This document shows, in pieces, positions 53,298-62,059 of a DNA stretch of 64,000 bases (positions are counted from its first letter, which is position 1; each line of letters opens with the position of its first letter). The position numbers were made by a program, and so were the translations under genes. Below the pieces are notes generated by a model. The model ran no database searches. It had not been told where the DNA came from and saw only the letters and a list, made by a program, of their open reading frames with translations. This stretch comes from Brevipalpus yothersi. Lineage: Eukaryota > Arthropoda > Arachnida > Trombidiformes > Tenuipalpidae. The stretch is from NCBI GenBank assembly GCA_003956705.1, contig QZCP01000035.1, positions 310,001 to 374,000 of the forward strand, given 5' to 3'.

Positions 53298-55695
53298 CTG
53301 TTGTTATTATGGGAATAATTGTGAAAACAAACCTTAAAAACACTATTAATGGCTTCAGATGAATCATTTGGATCAGATTTTCCGAACAGAAATTTTATTA
53401 TACCTGCTCTCAGATCATCTGATACATACCAACGGGACGAAGTTTTGATTTGAGGCAATGTCAATGATGGTGGCCCGGTAAGCTTATCCAAAGCTGCACG
53501 TGCCTCCGATTCTATGCAATAAAAAAAGAGCAATCCAGGAAAACAATTAATTTGCCGTGAATACTTCCCATGAAGAGATCGCCAATAGAGGCTTGAATTC
53601 CAAAGCTTCTTTTAATTGGCAGCTGTAAGAGTTAGTTGAACAAGAGTACCTTAATGGTAACAACTTGAGGGTAACTTTCAACTCCTGTTATTCTCAACAG
53701 TGACGTTGTTAGATTAATGTTTTTGGGAAAGAAATTTGATTCGTCTCTTATCTCAAAGTTTATCGATTAAACTGAAATTGGTTAAATGACCGAAAAGTAT
53801 CCAAGTGAAGGGTTTACAAAGAGGCACCGAGATTCATAAAGTGCTCTTGGAATACTCAAGGTTTTTCCAACAGCCACTGTGAAACTGATATTGTTTATAT
53901 GTTGGAAGGAGGGGTAGAGAGGAGGGATAATTTTGATCATATGTTTCATCCCATAATCTGCAGTAACAACTTTGCAATGCTGAAAAACGGATTTCAATTT
54001 CTATCCTTAGCCTCAGAGCCATAAAATGATTTGGGAATGAAAAAAACCAATAAAAAAGGCTACATTTGTCTAATCGAAATTCTCAGCAGATAAGCTTGAT
54101 TCTAACGTTAATTTTACAGGATTGAGAATAATGTGTTCCATCTAACAAGTACTGAGCAGTTCCGTAACAGTGTAAAGGTAGGTGAAAGCTTACTATCAAA
54201 TTCTACTGATAATTTTGGAGCTTCTATCGAATTCTCAGACAGTTTGTTGGGATTTTCATGAATTATATTTCAAATAAATGATTTCAGATAGGAGAAGAAG
54301 AGCTGCTAATTGTCCCATAGGTACAGTTAACCACCCTTCACTTCTGAAAGAGGTCGAAAAAAGAGCATATCATTACCTCGTTCTTCTTGATGAACTGAAT
54401 AGTGGCCCAACACTTGATCCGCATATTTTGAGCTTCTTGCGGTTACGAGGAGTTGTTCTAATGAAAGGATCAAATCTTTGGCAAACATGTCTTTAAAAGC
54501 AGCCCGAGCTGACCATCGAGGAGCATTCATTGAGTCAAGATTGCTATGATGGAGGCTATCACTGATCATCTCTTCCGCAAGATCGTTCCATGAAGCTGAC
54601 AGATGTATTTCACTGGAAGAATTTTTAAAGAATATTTCAAAGTGAGACAGAATTTTCCAGTAGTTGAGAGGATTGTCACTTACTCAATTGGATTGTTTGC
54701 ATGCTGATATTCTAGAATGTTGAGAGGAGATTCTTCCAAATGATGAAGTCTATTTTCTAGATTAAAATCTGATCTCACTCTACTTTCTAACCAATCAGTT
54801 GGCCATTCTTTAAGAACATGAGTCAGCCGCACGGAAACTCGAATGGATGGTCTCTCAACTGATGGACTATTCTGTTGACGATAGAATTGATAAGGGTACT
54901 CTATATTTTCATTTCAGATACTTGGAACTTACCAACTTTTCACGAAACAAATTGATCAATTCGGACAGATAACAATAACTTTCAGTCATTCTTTTGCCAT
55001 GGATCATATCATAATTAATTCGAAAAGTTGGAGCCTCTAAAATTCCATGGAAAAATTTGCGTTGAGGTTGATGAAGTTGTACAAAGACTGGAATGTATCT
55101 GTGAACATATGAAAAATGAGGTGAACTTAAATCTTGTGTTCAAAACATGGTATCATGATGCTTACATGTTTGTATTACTTTGAGCAATAGCAGCTGAGCT
55201 TAACAGTAATTTACATCTATCATAACTATTTATCAATTCATCGTTCGTTGGAGACAAAACGATAAATTGTCTTACTCCATACCAACGGAATAAGCAATGA
55301 ACTTTGTGTGGAAAATCATGTCTTGGATCCATCATCTCGGTAATAAGGGGAAGATCATGATCATTTTCTGGTAACAAGCCCGAATTTCGATGATAAACGT
55401 AAAGCCTAGCCACCAAAGGCACTTTACCGAAACATAAATTCTCCGTCTTGGGTATCAATGGAAAAGGTCGTTCTGGTCGACCGATGGCAGCTCTATTCGA
55501 TGGACTACCATGATCATACAGATGGCAATTCCAATTGCGAAGTATCTCCTCGAAATCAGCCACAAATCTTTCCCAATCAGTTGCGGTGGTGAAATCAGTC
55601 ATCTCAAATACATCGTGTATTTGATCATCATCGTCCATCCCACTGACCACTTTTGACATCGAGTCAACAGATGAATCATCCGATGTACCATGCAT
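21858..55695 (-). CDS. RAB3GAP1: Rab3 GTPase-activating protein catalytic subunit
   Basis: Nine minus-strand exons: 55695-55166, 55098-54933, 54871-54684, 54612-54377, 53511-53333, 53105-52948, 25495-25441, 23865-23697 and 23128-21858. Every junction keeps frame, and the total of 983 residues is close to human (981). Anchors in order are FEMTDFTTATDWERF, HCLFRWYGVRQFIVL, LLSSAAIAQSNT, APRWSARA, the 55-nt exon reading PDLSSCLLNQKFQ, MLNCCIEQRRKR, LLYVPITQEPPPMTED, KAANPGCKLEDFVRW, MWQEAW..RPIP..RQKRLFD and the C-terminal YSKQLPQRMFALIT. The RQKRLFD region is where I place the family's catalytic arginine; the exact residue is not verified. With RAB3GAP2 the protein inactivates Rab3 and acts as a GEF for Rab18. 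Introns 1-5 and 7-8 are 61-1,575 bp; intron 6 is about 27.5 kb. Confidence 0.95.
25625..25691. repeat. (AG)n microsatellite, about 67 bp
   Basis: Uninterrupted AG dinucleotides just inside the acceptor end of RAB3GAP1 intron 6, about 130 bp from exon 7. Leu-Ser repeat frames through it are artefacts. Confidence 0.98.
27180..27460. other. GC-richer island in the host intron, possible exon or promoter
   Basis: This stretch stands out from its AT-rich surroundings. On the plus strand an ATG frame of about 28 codons (MKLPIKLIDKCDLDHSKL...) ends at a consensus donor GTAAGC near 27271. On the minus strand an open frame reads MPSKFRMIKITFIDEFDRQFHW. Neither links in frame to a neighbouring exon that I can prove. 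A 5' exon or promoter of the Fn3-like gene starting near 28204 is one possibility. Confidence 0.3.
28204..29673 (+). CDS. short Fn3-like single-pass membrane protein, nested
   Basis: Exons 28204-28424 and 28536-29673 join (phase 2) to 452 residues. Residues 1-32 form a signal peptide (hydrophobic ILFVITYILIM). Residues about 75-170 look like one fibronectin-III-type domain: YWSFEF..., then LYVKLRLIS..., then SYHFEIDDIESGTAYEVCLQC. YIACKEV precedes a transmembrane helix at about 225-247 (AVSSASTLVVVVIFGFW). The cytoplasmic tail opens with a Lys/Arg run, then an acidic run, a poly-Asn stretch and a basic His/Arg-rich end. No leucine-rich repeats are present, yet the juxtamembrane part resembles that of the LRR gene downstream. 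It is probably a cell-surface protein, but the ligand is unknown. It lies antisense inside RAB3GAP1. AATAAA at 29797-29802 and 29812-29817. Confidence 0.72.
29674..32568 (+). other. spacer between the two nested genes
   Basis: After the 3' UTR of the first nested gene (to about 29820), roughly 2.7 kb is AT-rich with several short GA/CT runs (30607, 30780, 31462-31485, 31640-31660, 32049-32072). No gene seen. The right end should carry the promoter and leader of the LRR gene that starts at 32569. Confidence 0.5.
32569..42147 (+). CDS. leucine-rich-repeat/Fn3-like transmembrane protein, nested
   Basis: Exons 32569-33552, 38258-38420 and 40376-42147 join (phases 0 and 1) to 972 residues. A signal sequence ends near residue 59 (LLVINFLMIIIHPVNG), followed by a Cys-rich LRR cap with CPWPSD and DCTCQ. 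Roughly ten leucine-rich repeats span about 95-375 (for example LQILDLSANRINSLP and LTALNLERNKIKEV). A C-terminal LRR cap follows (LNCDCRISWIVNW...FCGKP..LGC, about 383-437). Next come a Ser/Thr-rich stalk, an Fn3-like domain at about 594-690 (IIIEWDRNS...TECIIVCAV) and a transmembrane helix at about 699-722. The 250-residue tail contains NEWETVSMYSTRSIPRARM and His/Gly-rich stretches. This architecture is typical of neuronal adhesion or guidance receptors; I cannot name the orthologue. AATAAA at 42353 and 42578. Confidence 0.88.
34155..34201. repeat. (GA)n microsatellite, about 47 bp
   Basis: Pure GA dinucleotides in intron 1 of the nested LRR gene. Confidence 0.98.
34510..34557. repeat. (GA)n microsatellite, about 48 bp
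   Basis: Second pure GA tract about 310 bp after the previous one, same orientation. Confidence 0.98.
36444..36498. repeat. (GA)n microsatellite, about 55 bp
   Basis: Pure GA tract in intron 1 of the nested LRR gene. Confidence 0.98.
37049..37095. repeat. (CT)n microsatellite, about 46 bp
   Basis: Pure CT tract on the plus strand, opposite orientation to the GA tract 550 bp upstream. Confidence 0.98.
38421..40375 (+). other. intron 2 of the nested LRR gene
   Basis: About 2 kb with GTGAGT donor and TTTTAG acceptor. It holds a CT tract (38551-38581), a CTTC tetranucleotide run (about 39017-39045) and a GA tract (39468-39499). No exon seen. Confidence 0.8.
43534..43582. repeat. (GA)n microsatellite, about 49 bp
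   Basis: Pure GA tract in RAB3GAP1 intron 6. Confidence 0.98.
47391..47652. repeat. (GA)n microsatellite interrupted by an assembly gap
   Basis: 47 bp of GA (47391-47437), then 181 Ns (47438-47618), then 34 bp of GA (47619-47652). Both gap edges are GA in the same orientation, so the missing sequence is most simply more of the same repeat. Its true length is unknown. Confidence 0.98.
49784..49831. repeat. (GA)n microsatellite, about 47 bp
   Basis: Pure GA tract in RAB3GAP1 intron 6. Confidence 0.98.
53203..53299. repeat. (CT)n plus (CTTT)n compound microsatellite
   Basis: About 70 bp of CT followed by a CTTT run. It fills almost half of the 227-bp intron 5 of RAB3GAP1 (53106-53332). On the transcribed minus strand it is a GAAA/GA tract beginning about 33 bp after the 5' splice site. 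Confidence 0.98.
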
Positions 55696-56023
55696 TTTCA
55701 CATACAAAATTTTCTCTCTCAAACACAAATCGACACTTCAATTCATCATCATTCAACACAATTAATTTCTTCCAGATTGCAAGTGTGTGTATGTCATCAA
55801 CTTAATTGTGATAAATATTTATCACTCAAAACACTAAACACGAGGATGGTTTTGTTTTGATACTTTTCTTGTATCGATACACTTTTTGTATCGCTTTTGA
55901 ACAGCTGTTTTTAGCGTTTGTTTTGAAATTGATTAGTTTTGAGATTGATGTTTAAATTTGATTTAATTGTTCGAGTAATTCATTATTTTTCAAGTTTTGA
56001 TGTGAAGTTTCATCATCACTATC
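55696..56023. promoter_or_regulatory. bidirectional promoter of RAB3GAP1 and PRPF38A
   Basis: Only 328 bp separate the two divergent ATGs, so both core promoters and leaders are in this interval. It contains the palindrome TATCGATA at 55872-55879, the recognition sequence of the insect promoter factor DREF, and a half copy (TATCG) about 18 bp downstream. No TATA box at a usual position is obvious, which fits housekeeping promoters. Whether this organism has DREF is not known from the window. Confidence 0.6.
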
Positions 56024-57382
56024 ATGGCTAATAGAACTGTGAAAGATGCCAAAACAATCCATCAAACTAATCCACAAAATTTAATCGAGAAAATTATTCG
56101 ACATCGTATATATGAGTCAAGATATTGGAAAGAAGATTGTTTTGGATTAAATGCTGAATTGGTTGTGGATCGAGCCTGTGACTTACAGTGTATCGGTGGT
56201 GTTTATGGTGGAAACACAAAGCCAACTCCTTTTCTGTGTTTAACTCTTAAGCTACTTCAAATTGATCCGGGAAAAGATGTTATGATCGAATATATCAAGC
56301 AGGAACATTTCAAGTATGGTCGCGCTTTGGGAGCATTTTATATACGGTTAACGCTGAATTCCCTCGAAGTATGGCAATACTTGGAGCCACTTTATCTAGA
56401 CTTTCGTAAACTCAGGGTAATCGATAGAATGGGAATTTCTTCGATCATCCATATGGACGAATTTATTGATATGCTGTTGAGAGAAGAAAGAGTTTTCGAT
56501 GTCATTTTGCCGCGTATCCAACCTCGTCGTGTACACGAAAGTGTCGGTGAACTGATGCCTTACGAAAGTCCTGTGGTTGGTGAATTTGAAAATCTACCTA
56601 GTGATGATGAACTCTCTGATGCTGAAGGAATTGAGAGTAGTAAAGAGAAATCCCAATTGAAAGAAGATATCAAGCGTAAAGAGAGTAAATATGACAAAAA
56701 GCGGGAAGAAAAAGTACGAGAACATGGAAAAGATAAATCAAAAAGCGACAATAAATATGATCGAAATGCATATAATGAAGAGAAATTTGAGCGAAGTTCT
56801 AGGGTAAGTTTTAATGTTCCCCTCCACTTCAATTTATCGCTTCCATTTGGGGATAAAATTTTCTTACTCTTTGTTAATTTCACTTCTTCTTGATTATTTC
56901 AGGGTAAAGAGAGAGATTATGACAGAGATTCTTATGATGTAAGTATTCTAGCAAAAAAAATTATTCATCCAGCTATCCTGTGATTGAAATTTTTTTGCAT
57001 GGAAAAATTTTCTTTCATCATCTTGACTAACAAATAAGCCAGCACTCGAGCTAATCATTATCTATTATGGTCGTGAAATTATTTCGCAAAGCCTTTCATA
57101 TCCTCAATACTAATCGATATTTCCTTTTTCTCCATGCAGAGAGGATATGATCGTCGATCTGACAGGGACCGAGATCGAGACCGAGAACGTGACAGGTATA
57201 GAGATTCCAGAGACCATCGGAAAGATCGTCGAGATGATCGAAGAAGAGATGATGATCGTAAAGATAAACACAAAAGCAGATCAGATCGTTCTAAAAATGA
57301 ATCTGAAGAGAGTTCTGCTCCCAATGATGTCGATGAATGGAATGCCATACGAGCGAAGCTTGGTCTTGCTCCACTCAAGTAA
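56024..57382 (+). CDS. PRPF38A: pre-mRNA-splicing factor 38A
   Basis: Exons 56024-56803, 56903-56938 and 57140-57382, all phase 0, give 352 residues (human 312). The start MANRTVKDAKTIHQTNPQNL and the blocks KIIRHRIYESRYWKE, FGLNAELVVD, CIGGVYGGNTKPTPFLCLTLK and FKYGRALGAFYIRLT are nearly identical to PRPF38 proteins from many eukaryotes. The factor joins the spliceosome with the tri-snRNP and is needed for activation. The C-terminal 150 residues are charged and RD/RE/KD-rich, comparable to the RS tail of animal orthologues but with Asp in place of most Ser. The middle exon is only 36 nt (GKERDYDRDSYD) and lies in this tail. The gene is divergent from RAB3GAP1. AATAAA at 58185-58190. Confidence 0.96.
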
Positions 57383-58209
57383 TAATATTGAATTCCAAAC
57401 CTTACATCAAGAAAAAATTGTACAGTTTATCTTAACATTTCATTCTCATTTCCATTGATTCGAATGTAAAAATGCTGTAAAATATCTTTTTTTGGTCCAT
57501 AAACTTATTACCCATGTAGATACATTGCTTGACTCTCTACGTAAACATTTCATCGAGTATTTTTTGTTTGAATTTTATTCTCAGGATGATTAAATTCAAT
57601 AATTCTTGCTATCAGTCATCCTCGTAACTACTCTTTCCATTTTCTAGCCCGCTTGAATCCATTTTGTTCAGTGTTCACTAGATTCCGCTAGCTGAGCAGA
57701 ACGAGGTCTAATCATGTCTATTGAATAATCGAACACATCGTTCTTGATTCAGTTATCATCTGGATTTAACTATTTAATAGTGATGCTTGGTCTGAATAAA
57801 GCGACACGTTTTTTGAGAAAGAGTGTTCGATGATCAAAGCAAGAATGATGAGGTTTCGATACAAAATTCATCAAGTTTCGTGATGAAACATTTGAAACAT
57901 TTCAAAACATTCGATCGTGTCTCATCTCGATTTAAATTCATGAAAACCATCGGTGTCTCGATGACTCAAGCTTTCTCTGTTGATTTGTGAAGGCTAAAAA
58001 GCCTGAGATGATGATGGGCACAATAATAGGTGAGAGCTTGTCAAAACAATTCGCACAACTCATGATGAGATTCAATTATCTTAATTCACGTTCCGCTCTA
58101 TTTCATACTTTCATGCATGAAATGGTAGTTTTTTCCTCGTTAGACAATCAACTCGTGTTTCCCTAGTATCTCGTTTTTCTATAAAATAAAGTTGAAATTG
58201 AAATTATTT

Positions 58210-58381
58210 TCAAATTTTTCTGTTGTGTTTAATTTCCCAATTTTCCAATCCCGTATGTTTACTACAATTATCGTACACGTGGTCGCACATCATTTTCAGC
58301 ACCTCAAAACGATAGAACTTTAGATGTGTATCAGCTTCTCTTCCGATACACCTCGGCCATGGATTAGGTTGCTGTGTGTGG
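58210..58381 (-). CDS. possible terminal exon, function unknown
   Basis: On the minus strand an acceptor-like CACACACAG at about 58382 is followed by an open frame of about 57 codons ending in TGA at 58210. It contains PNPWPRCIGREADTHL and CDHVYDNC. The Cys-rich, less AT-biased sequence looks coding, but no upstream exon was found, and the plus strand of the same stretch is also open. I do not recognise it. Confidence 0.25.
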
Positions 58382-58500
58382 TGGTGATGAGGAGAAGAGA
58401 GAAAAAAATTGACAAAAAAAGGCAAGAAGGAGAAAATCATTTTTCACATCATAGGAAGTTCTTCACCACCCTAGATCTTGATTAGAAACTTTATCCTTCA

Positions 58501-58718
58501 GAATGGCCCACAGAAATTCATGTTTCGATTGTCTCAATCTGCTACTGAATGCCAATCAAATCACTGTCAGCAATCGTTTCTCTATCGGTTGCTGTGATCA
58601 ACGATTCCGCAAAGTCTTAAGCGAGCATCGTCAAAGTTTGGAAAACATTTTCAATCTTCCGAAACTAGTCACCATCAATGACATTCCTCATCATCAACAA
58701 CAGCAGAGTACTTTTTGA
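58501..58718 (+). CDS. possible terminal exon, weakly group III phospholipase A2-like
   Basis: After an acceptor-like CTTTATCCTTCAG a frame runs from ATG 58503 to TGA at 58718 (71 codons). HRNSCFDCL...NRFSIGCCDQRFRKVL loosely resembles the H-x-x-C and S-x-C-D-C-D-x-x-F-x-x-C-L segments that follow the active site in bee-venom-type secreted phospholipases A2. The usual HD dyad reads HR, and the calcium loop (WCGxGN) was not found upstream. If the resemblance is real this is a fragment or a degenerate copy. It may also be a chance frame. Confidence 0.25.
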
Positions 58719-61104
58719 AAACTTGAATCGTCATGATCAGACCAACATTTTCGATTACATATCGTGTTTCATTTGCACTTTTCGACATGTTCAAGGCTCA
58801 TATTTTCAGCGAAAGGTTACCGACTATCTACCGGTCAGATAGAAGTCAAGCATGCTGAAGAACTTGAATCAATGTTAATTGACTTACTCATCTACTGACA
58901 GTCTATCTTCAAGACTGAGCATTCTGTTAGTGTGAAAATGAATCATACACTCATGTAATAACAATAATAATAATAATAATAAGCCAAACACGATCCCTGT
59001 CTGGCTGGGACTGGTTACAAAAGAAAAAGTGCATCTCTATGCGGATAATTCCAACAGCAGCATCCCAAAATCTGCTGATCCACATTAATTATAGCTGAAT
59101 CCTTTCACCTATCATTCATTGTCAGATAGCTTCTCATTGCTGGAAAGAATCCATTCATAATGTTATTATGACGAAACATGGGATCCCAAACACATTGACC
59201 TTGCTTCCGTCTTATGAGGTCATTTACTGTGTGTATGTCCATTAAGAGAATATGAGTTGCAATCTTGATGTAACAAAAAATGTCAAGTTCATTTGACAAA
59301 GTTTTTCTTTCACTTTCTCTTCCTCGGACTTTCCCTAGGAAAAGTGTGCCTGAGAATACCGCGTAATGATATCATCTAAATATCATGAGAATGTGTGATG
59401 CTCTTCGATTTTTTTACATCAAACTTTTATCACCTTTTAATATGATATTTGTTCTTTTTCTTCTTTTCCATCTCATCTGGAGAGAAGAAGTGTATCTTCT
59501 ACTCTCGTTTTTGGGCTAAAGAATTTATGAATAAAATCTAAGACAACATCACTGTCCTCCCACACAATTGATTCTGATTGCTTCATACTGGGTACAAGTA
59601 CTAGAACTTTCTTATAACCATTCTATGGTTCATTCATTCTATTACCTTCGAGTATTTCCATGTTGAACACATCTCTCCGCATCTAGTGTATCCAGTGAGT
59701 AAGGGGTTGGTGAAGAGGCATGAAGATAGCATTCCAATGGCCCATGGTGGAGGACGAAGAGGAAGAGATAGAAAGAGAGAGAAAGTATATATTCACTGAT
59801 TAGACAGAATTGGGTCACTACACTGAGGCTGTATGAATGAAAAGAACGAGAAATAAGAACATGCTTGAAAGAAAAATCTTTGTGACGGCATCAAAAGCAT
59901 GCCGATCGATAATATCGATCGATTCATGGGTGAGAAAAGAGAGAGAGAGAGAGAAAGTTATTCGACCAGCAAACTACGTCGTCGAATGTGAATCAAGGTG
60001 TATCATACATTGGTAAGGGAATAAACTAGGGATTCAAGCCCTGCACCATAGTATCGATCGATTTTTCCCTCTCTTGCCTCTGTGAAGCCAGTGTGATGCG
60101 GAAAAAGTGAATTTCAAAACAAAAGCATGGAACGACGATGATAATATTTCATGATCATCATGCCGGGTGACAGAGTAAGTCTCTGTATGTTGCATGTGTG
60201 TGTGTCTCCCGATGAATGAAACAGGCCAATGACGTGTTGGAATAGTTAGAATTGTTGAGAAAAATTTGCCCCTAGATAAATAAATAAAAATAAGTATGTA
60301 ACAGAGAAGAAGAGAGAGTAGACGCATTAAGAATTTTTCGAATGTAGTCGTCATTTGGAATGACGGCAAAAGAAGTTCCCATAGCCTGGAGTAAGAATGA
60401 GGTTTTCTTAATGGACATTAAAATGATGCTGATCATGATGATGATGAGAAGGAAGCGGAAAGAGTTTGTTAGTGTATTCAAAGAAAGAAAGAGAAAAAAA
60501 ACTCGTTTATCTACATATTTACAATCGACATTCTTTATCATTATCACGTACATGTTAACGAATATGTTCTAAGTTTCCATAGGCCCTGTAGATGCCTACA
60601 TTCCTCCAAGGTGATGAGTTCTTATCTACTAGACTACACTTTCTCTTTCTCTTTCTTTCATCATCCTTGTCTTGTACAGATGCATATTCGACGAAGAGGG
60701 AGAGAATTGAGAGAGAATGAGAGACAAAAACGTCTTCGACGTAATAGTTGAGCAAAAAAAAGAGTTCTAATTCGAGCATCCAGTGTTACTAATATAAGCC
60801 ACTTGCCCATTTTATCCTAAAGTATATATATAAATGTGTGTGTATGTGTCTGAGATATATTCGAAGAATAACATTCTTACGTCATGAAAAGTGAGACAAA
60901 AAGGACTAGAACAGAGAGAGAACGAGAGTGATTCGGTCACGAGCATCGATTTTTCGATCAACACTATGCGTATATATGTAAGCAGATGAAGATGGGGAAT
61001 ATAGTGAAGAGAGAGAAAGAGAAAGAAAGAGAAGAAGAATCTTAACCATTCTCTCTCTCCTCCCAGCATCTCTCTTCTCTCTCTCTCTTTTCCCTCTCTT
61101 CTAG

Positions 61105-61143
<39 letters not shown>

Positions 61144-61172
61144 CTCTCCTTTACTCTCTATTTTCTTCTCAA

Positions 61173-61220
61173 TGCGTCAGGCGAAAGACGTCATCAGTGA
61201 CGAAGTATCCATAAATATAA
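61173..61220 (+). promoter_or_regulatory. CRE-like cluster and TATA-like element
   Basis: Within 50 bp are TGCGTCAG (61173-61180), AGACGTCA (61186-61193, one mismatch to the palindromic CRE), the half site TGACG (61198-61202) and the AT-rich ATAAATATAA (61211-61220). They lie about 850 bp before the first ATG of the transcription-factor gene to the right, with a CT-rich tract immediately upstream. Such a cluster is typical of cAMP- or activity-inducible promoters. Binding is inferred only from consensus. Confidence 0.45.
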
Positions 61221-61994
61221 TTCTGCTATGGCTAGCTCACTATAGCGTTGCTTTCGTCGAACCGTTCGACGTTCTAGTCGAGTTCTAGTGAGAAAGCGAG
61301 AGACTATCTTATGCTGTAATCGAGAGAGAGGGAGACAGCAAAAGAAATCGATCGACTACGTAATCATGATTCGGTAACAGGCAAGTGAGTTTACGGGAGA
61401 AGAGCGGTACATCCAAGAGAGAAAGAGAGAGAGAGATGATACAGAGAGAGAGGCAAGTGAGAAGGCATGGACTCATGGATTAGGATGGTAGTTACATTGA
61501 TTCTCGGAGGAAAGTTTACAACCAAACCACTGTTACCTCTGCCATCGAACAGTTGAGAATCTCTTATATGTCTACATTGTCCTTTCTCTTTTCATTTGAG
61601 TGTTGATCATCATTCCTTCACTGGACGAATCAACTTACAGTTCATCAACTGATTTGAATCAACATCTTTCTCTTCCTCCTATCAGTTCGAGAGTTGCTCA
61701 CTCTTGGGTGTTCCAGAGAGTGAGACAATATTTAATTGTATTGCCTTGATAGTGAAAACTTCATTCAGTTTTGGACCATCGAACTCGATGGATTGATAAT
61801 CATCATCATTCAAACTCATCACCGGCCAATGTCAATTGGTGATAAAATATAATTTAAACACTACACACCATTCTACATCTTACCGCCAATCATCATCCAG
61901 TGTTGTTATCGTTACTGTTGAAATCGTTATCGTTCATATTTTTCTTTTCCCGTTCAAATACTGTCAATTCGTATCAATCTGAATTTCAACGTGT

Positions 61995-62054
61995 ATGCTC
62001 ATCGAGTTCCAGTGGAGCGATCAAGAATTTCGTCCTCATCCAAGTATTCCTTAA
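61995..62054 (+). promoter_or_regulatory. 19-codon upstream ORF in the leader
   Basis: An ATG at 61995 opens a 19-codon frame that ends with TAA at 62052-62054, five bases before the presumed main ATG at 62060. If the leader is transcribed as drawn, ribosomes would meet this frame first, and it could dampen or time translation of the main protein. Confidence 0.45.
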
Positions 62055-62059
62055 CCAAC

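Larger units (their letters stand above)
57383..61165. other. 3' UTR and long intergenic region with weak exon candidates
   Basis: The PRPF38A 3' UTR may run to the AATAAA at 58185-58190. Beyond it I find only the candidates at 58210-58381 (minus) and 58501-58718 (plus), listed separately. An (AAT)n run lies at about 58963-58981 and GA runs at 59770-59785, 59938-59955 and 61105-61140. Otherwise no feature is seen up to the promoter-like cluster at 61173. Confidence 0.45.

Noticed and set aside
57079..57378. Ser/Arg-rich minus-strand frame resembling an RS domain
   Set aside because: Reverse complement of the RD/RE-rich tail of PRPF38A, which is read on the plus strand.
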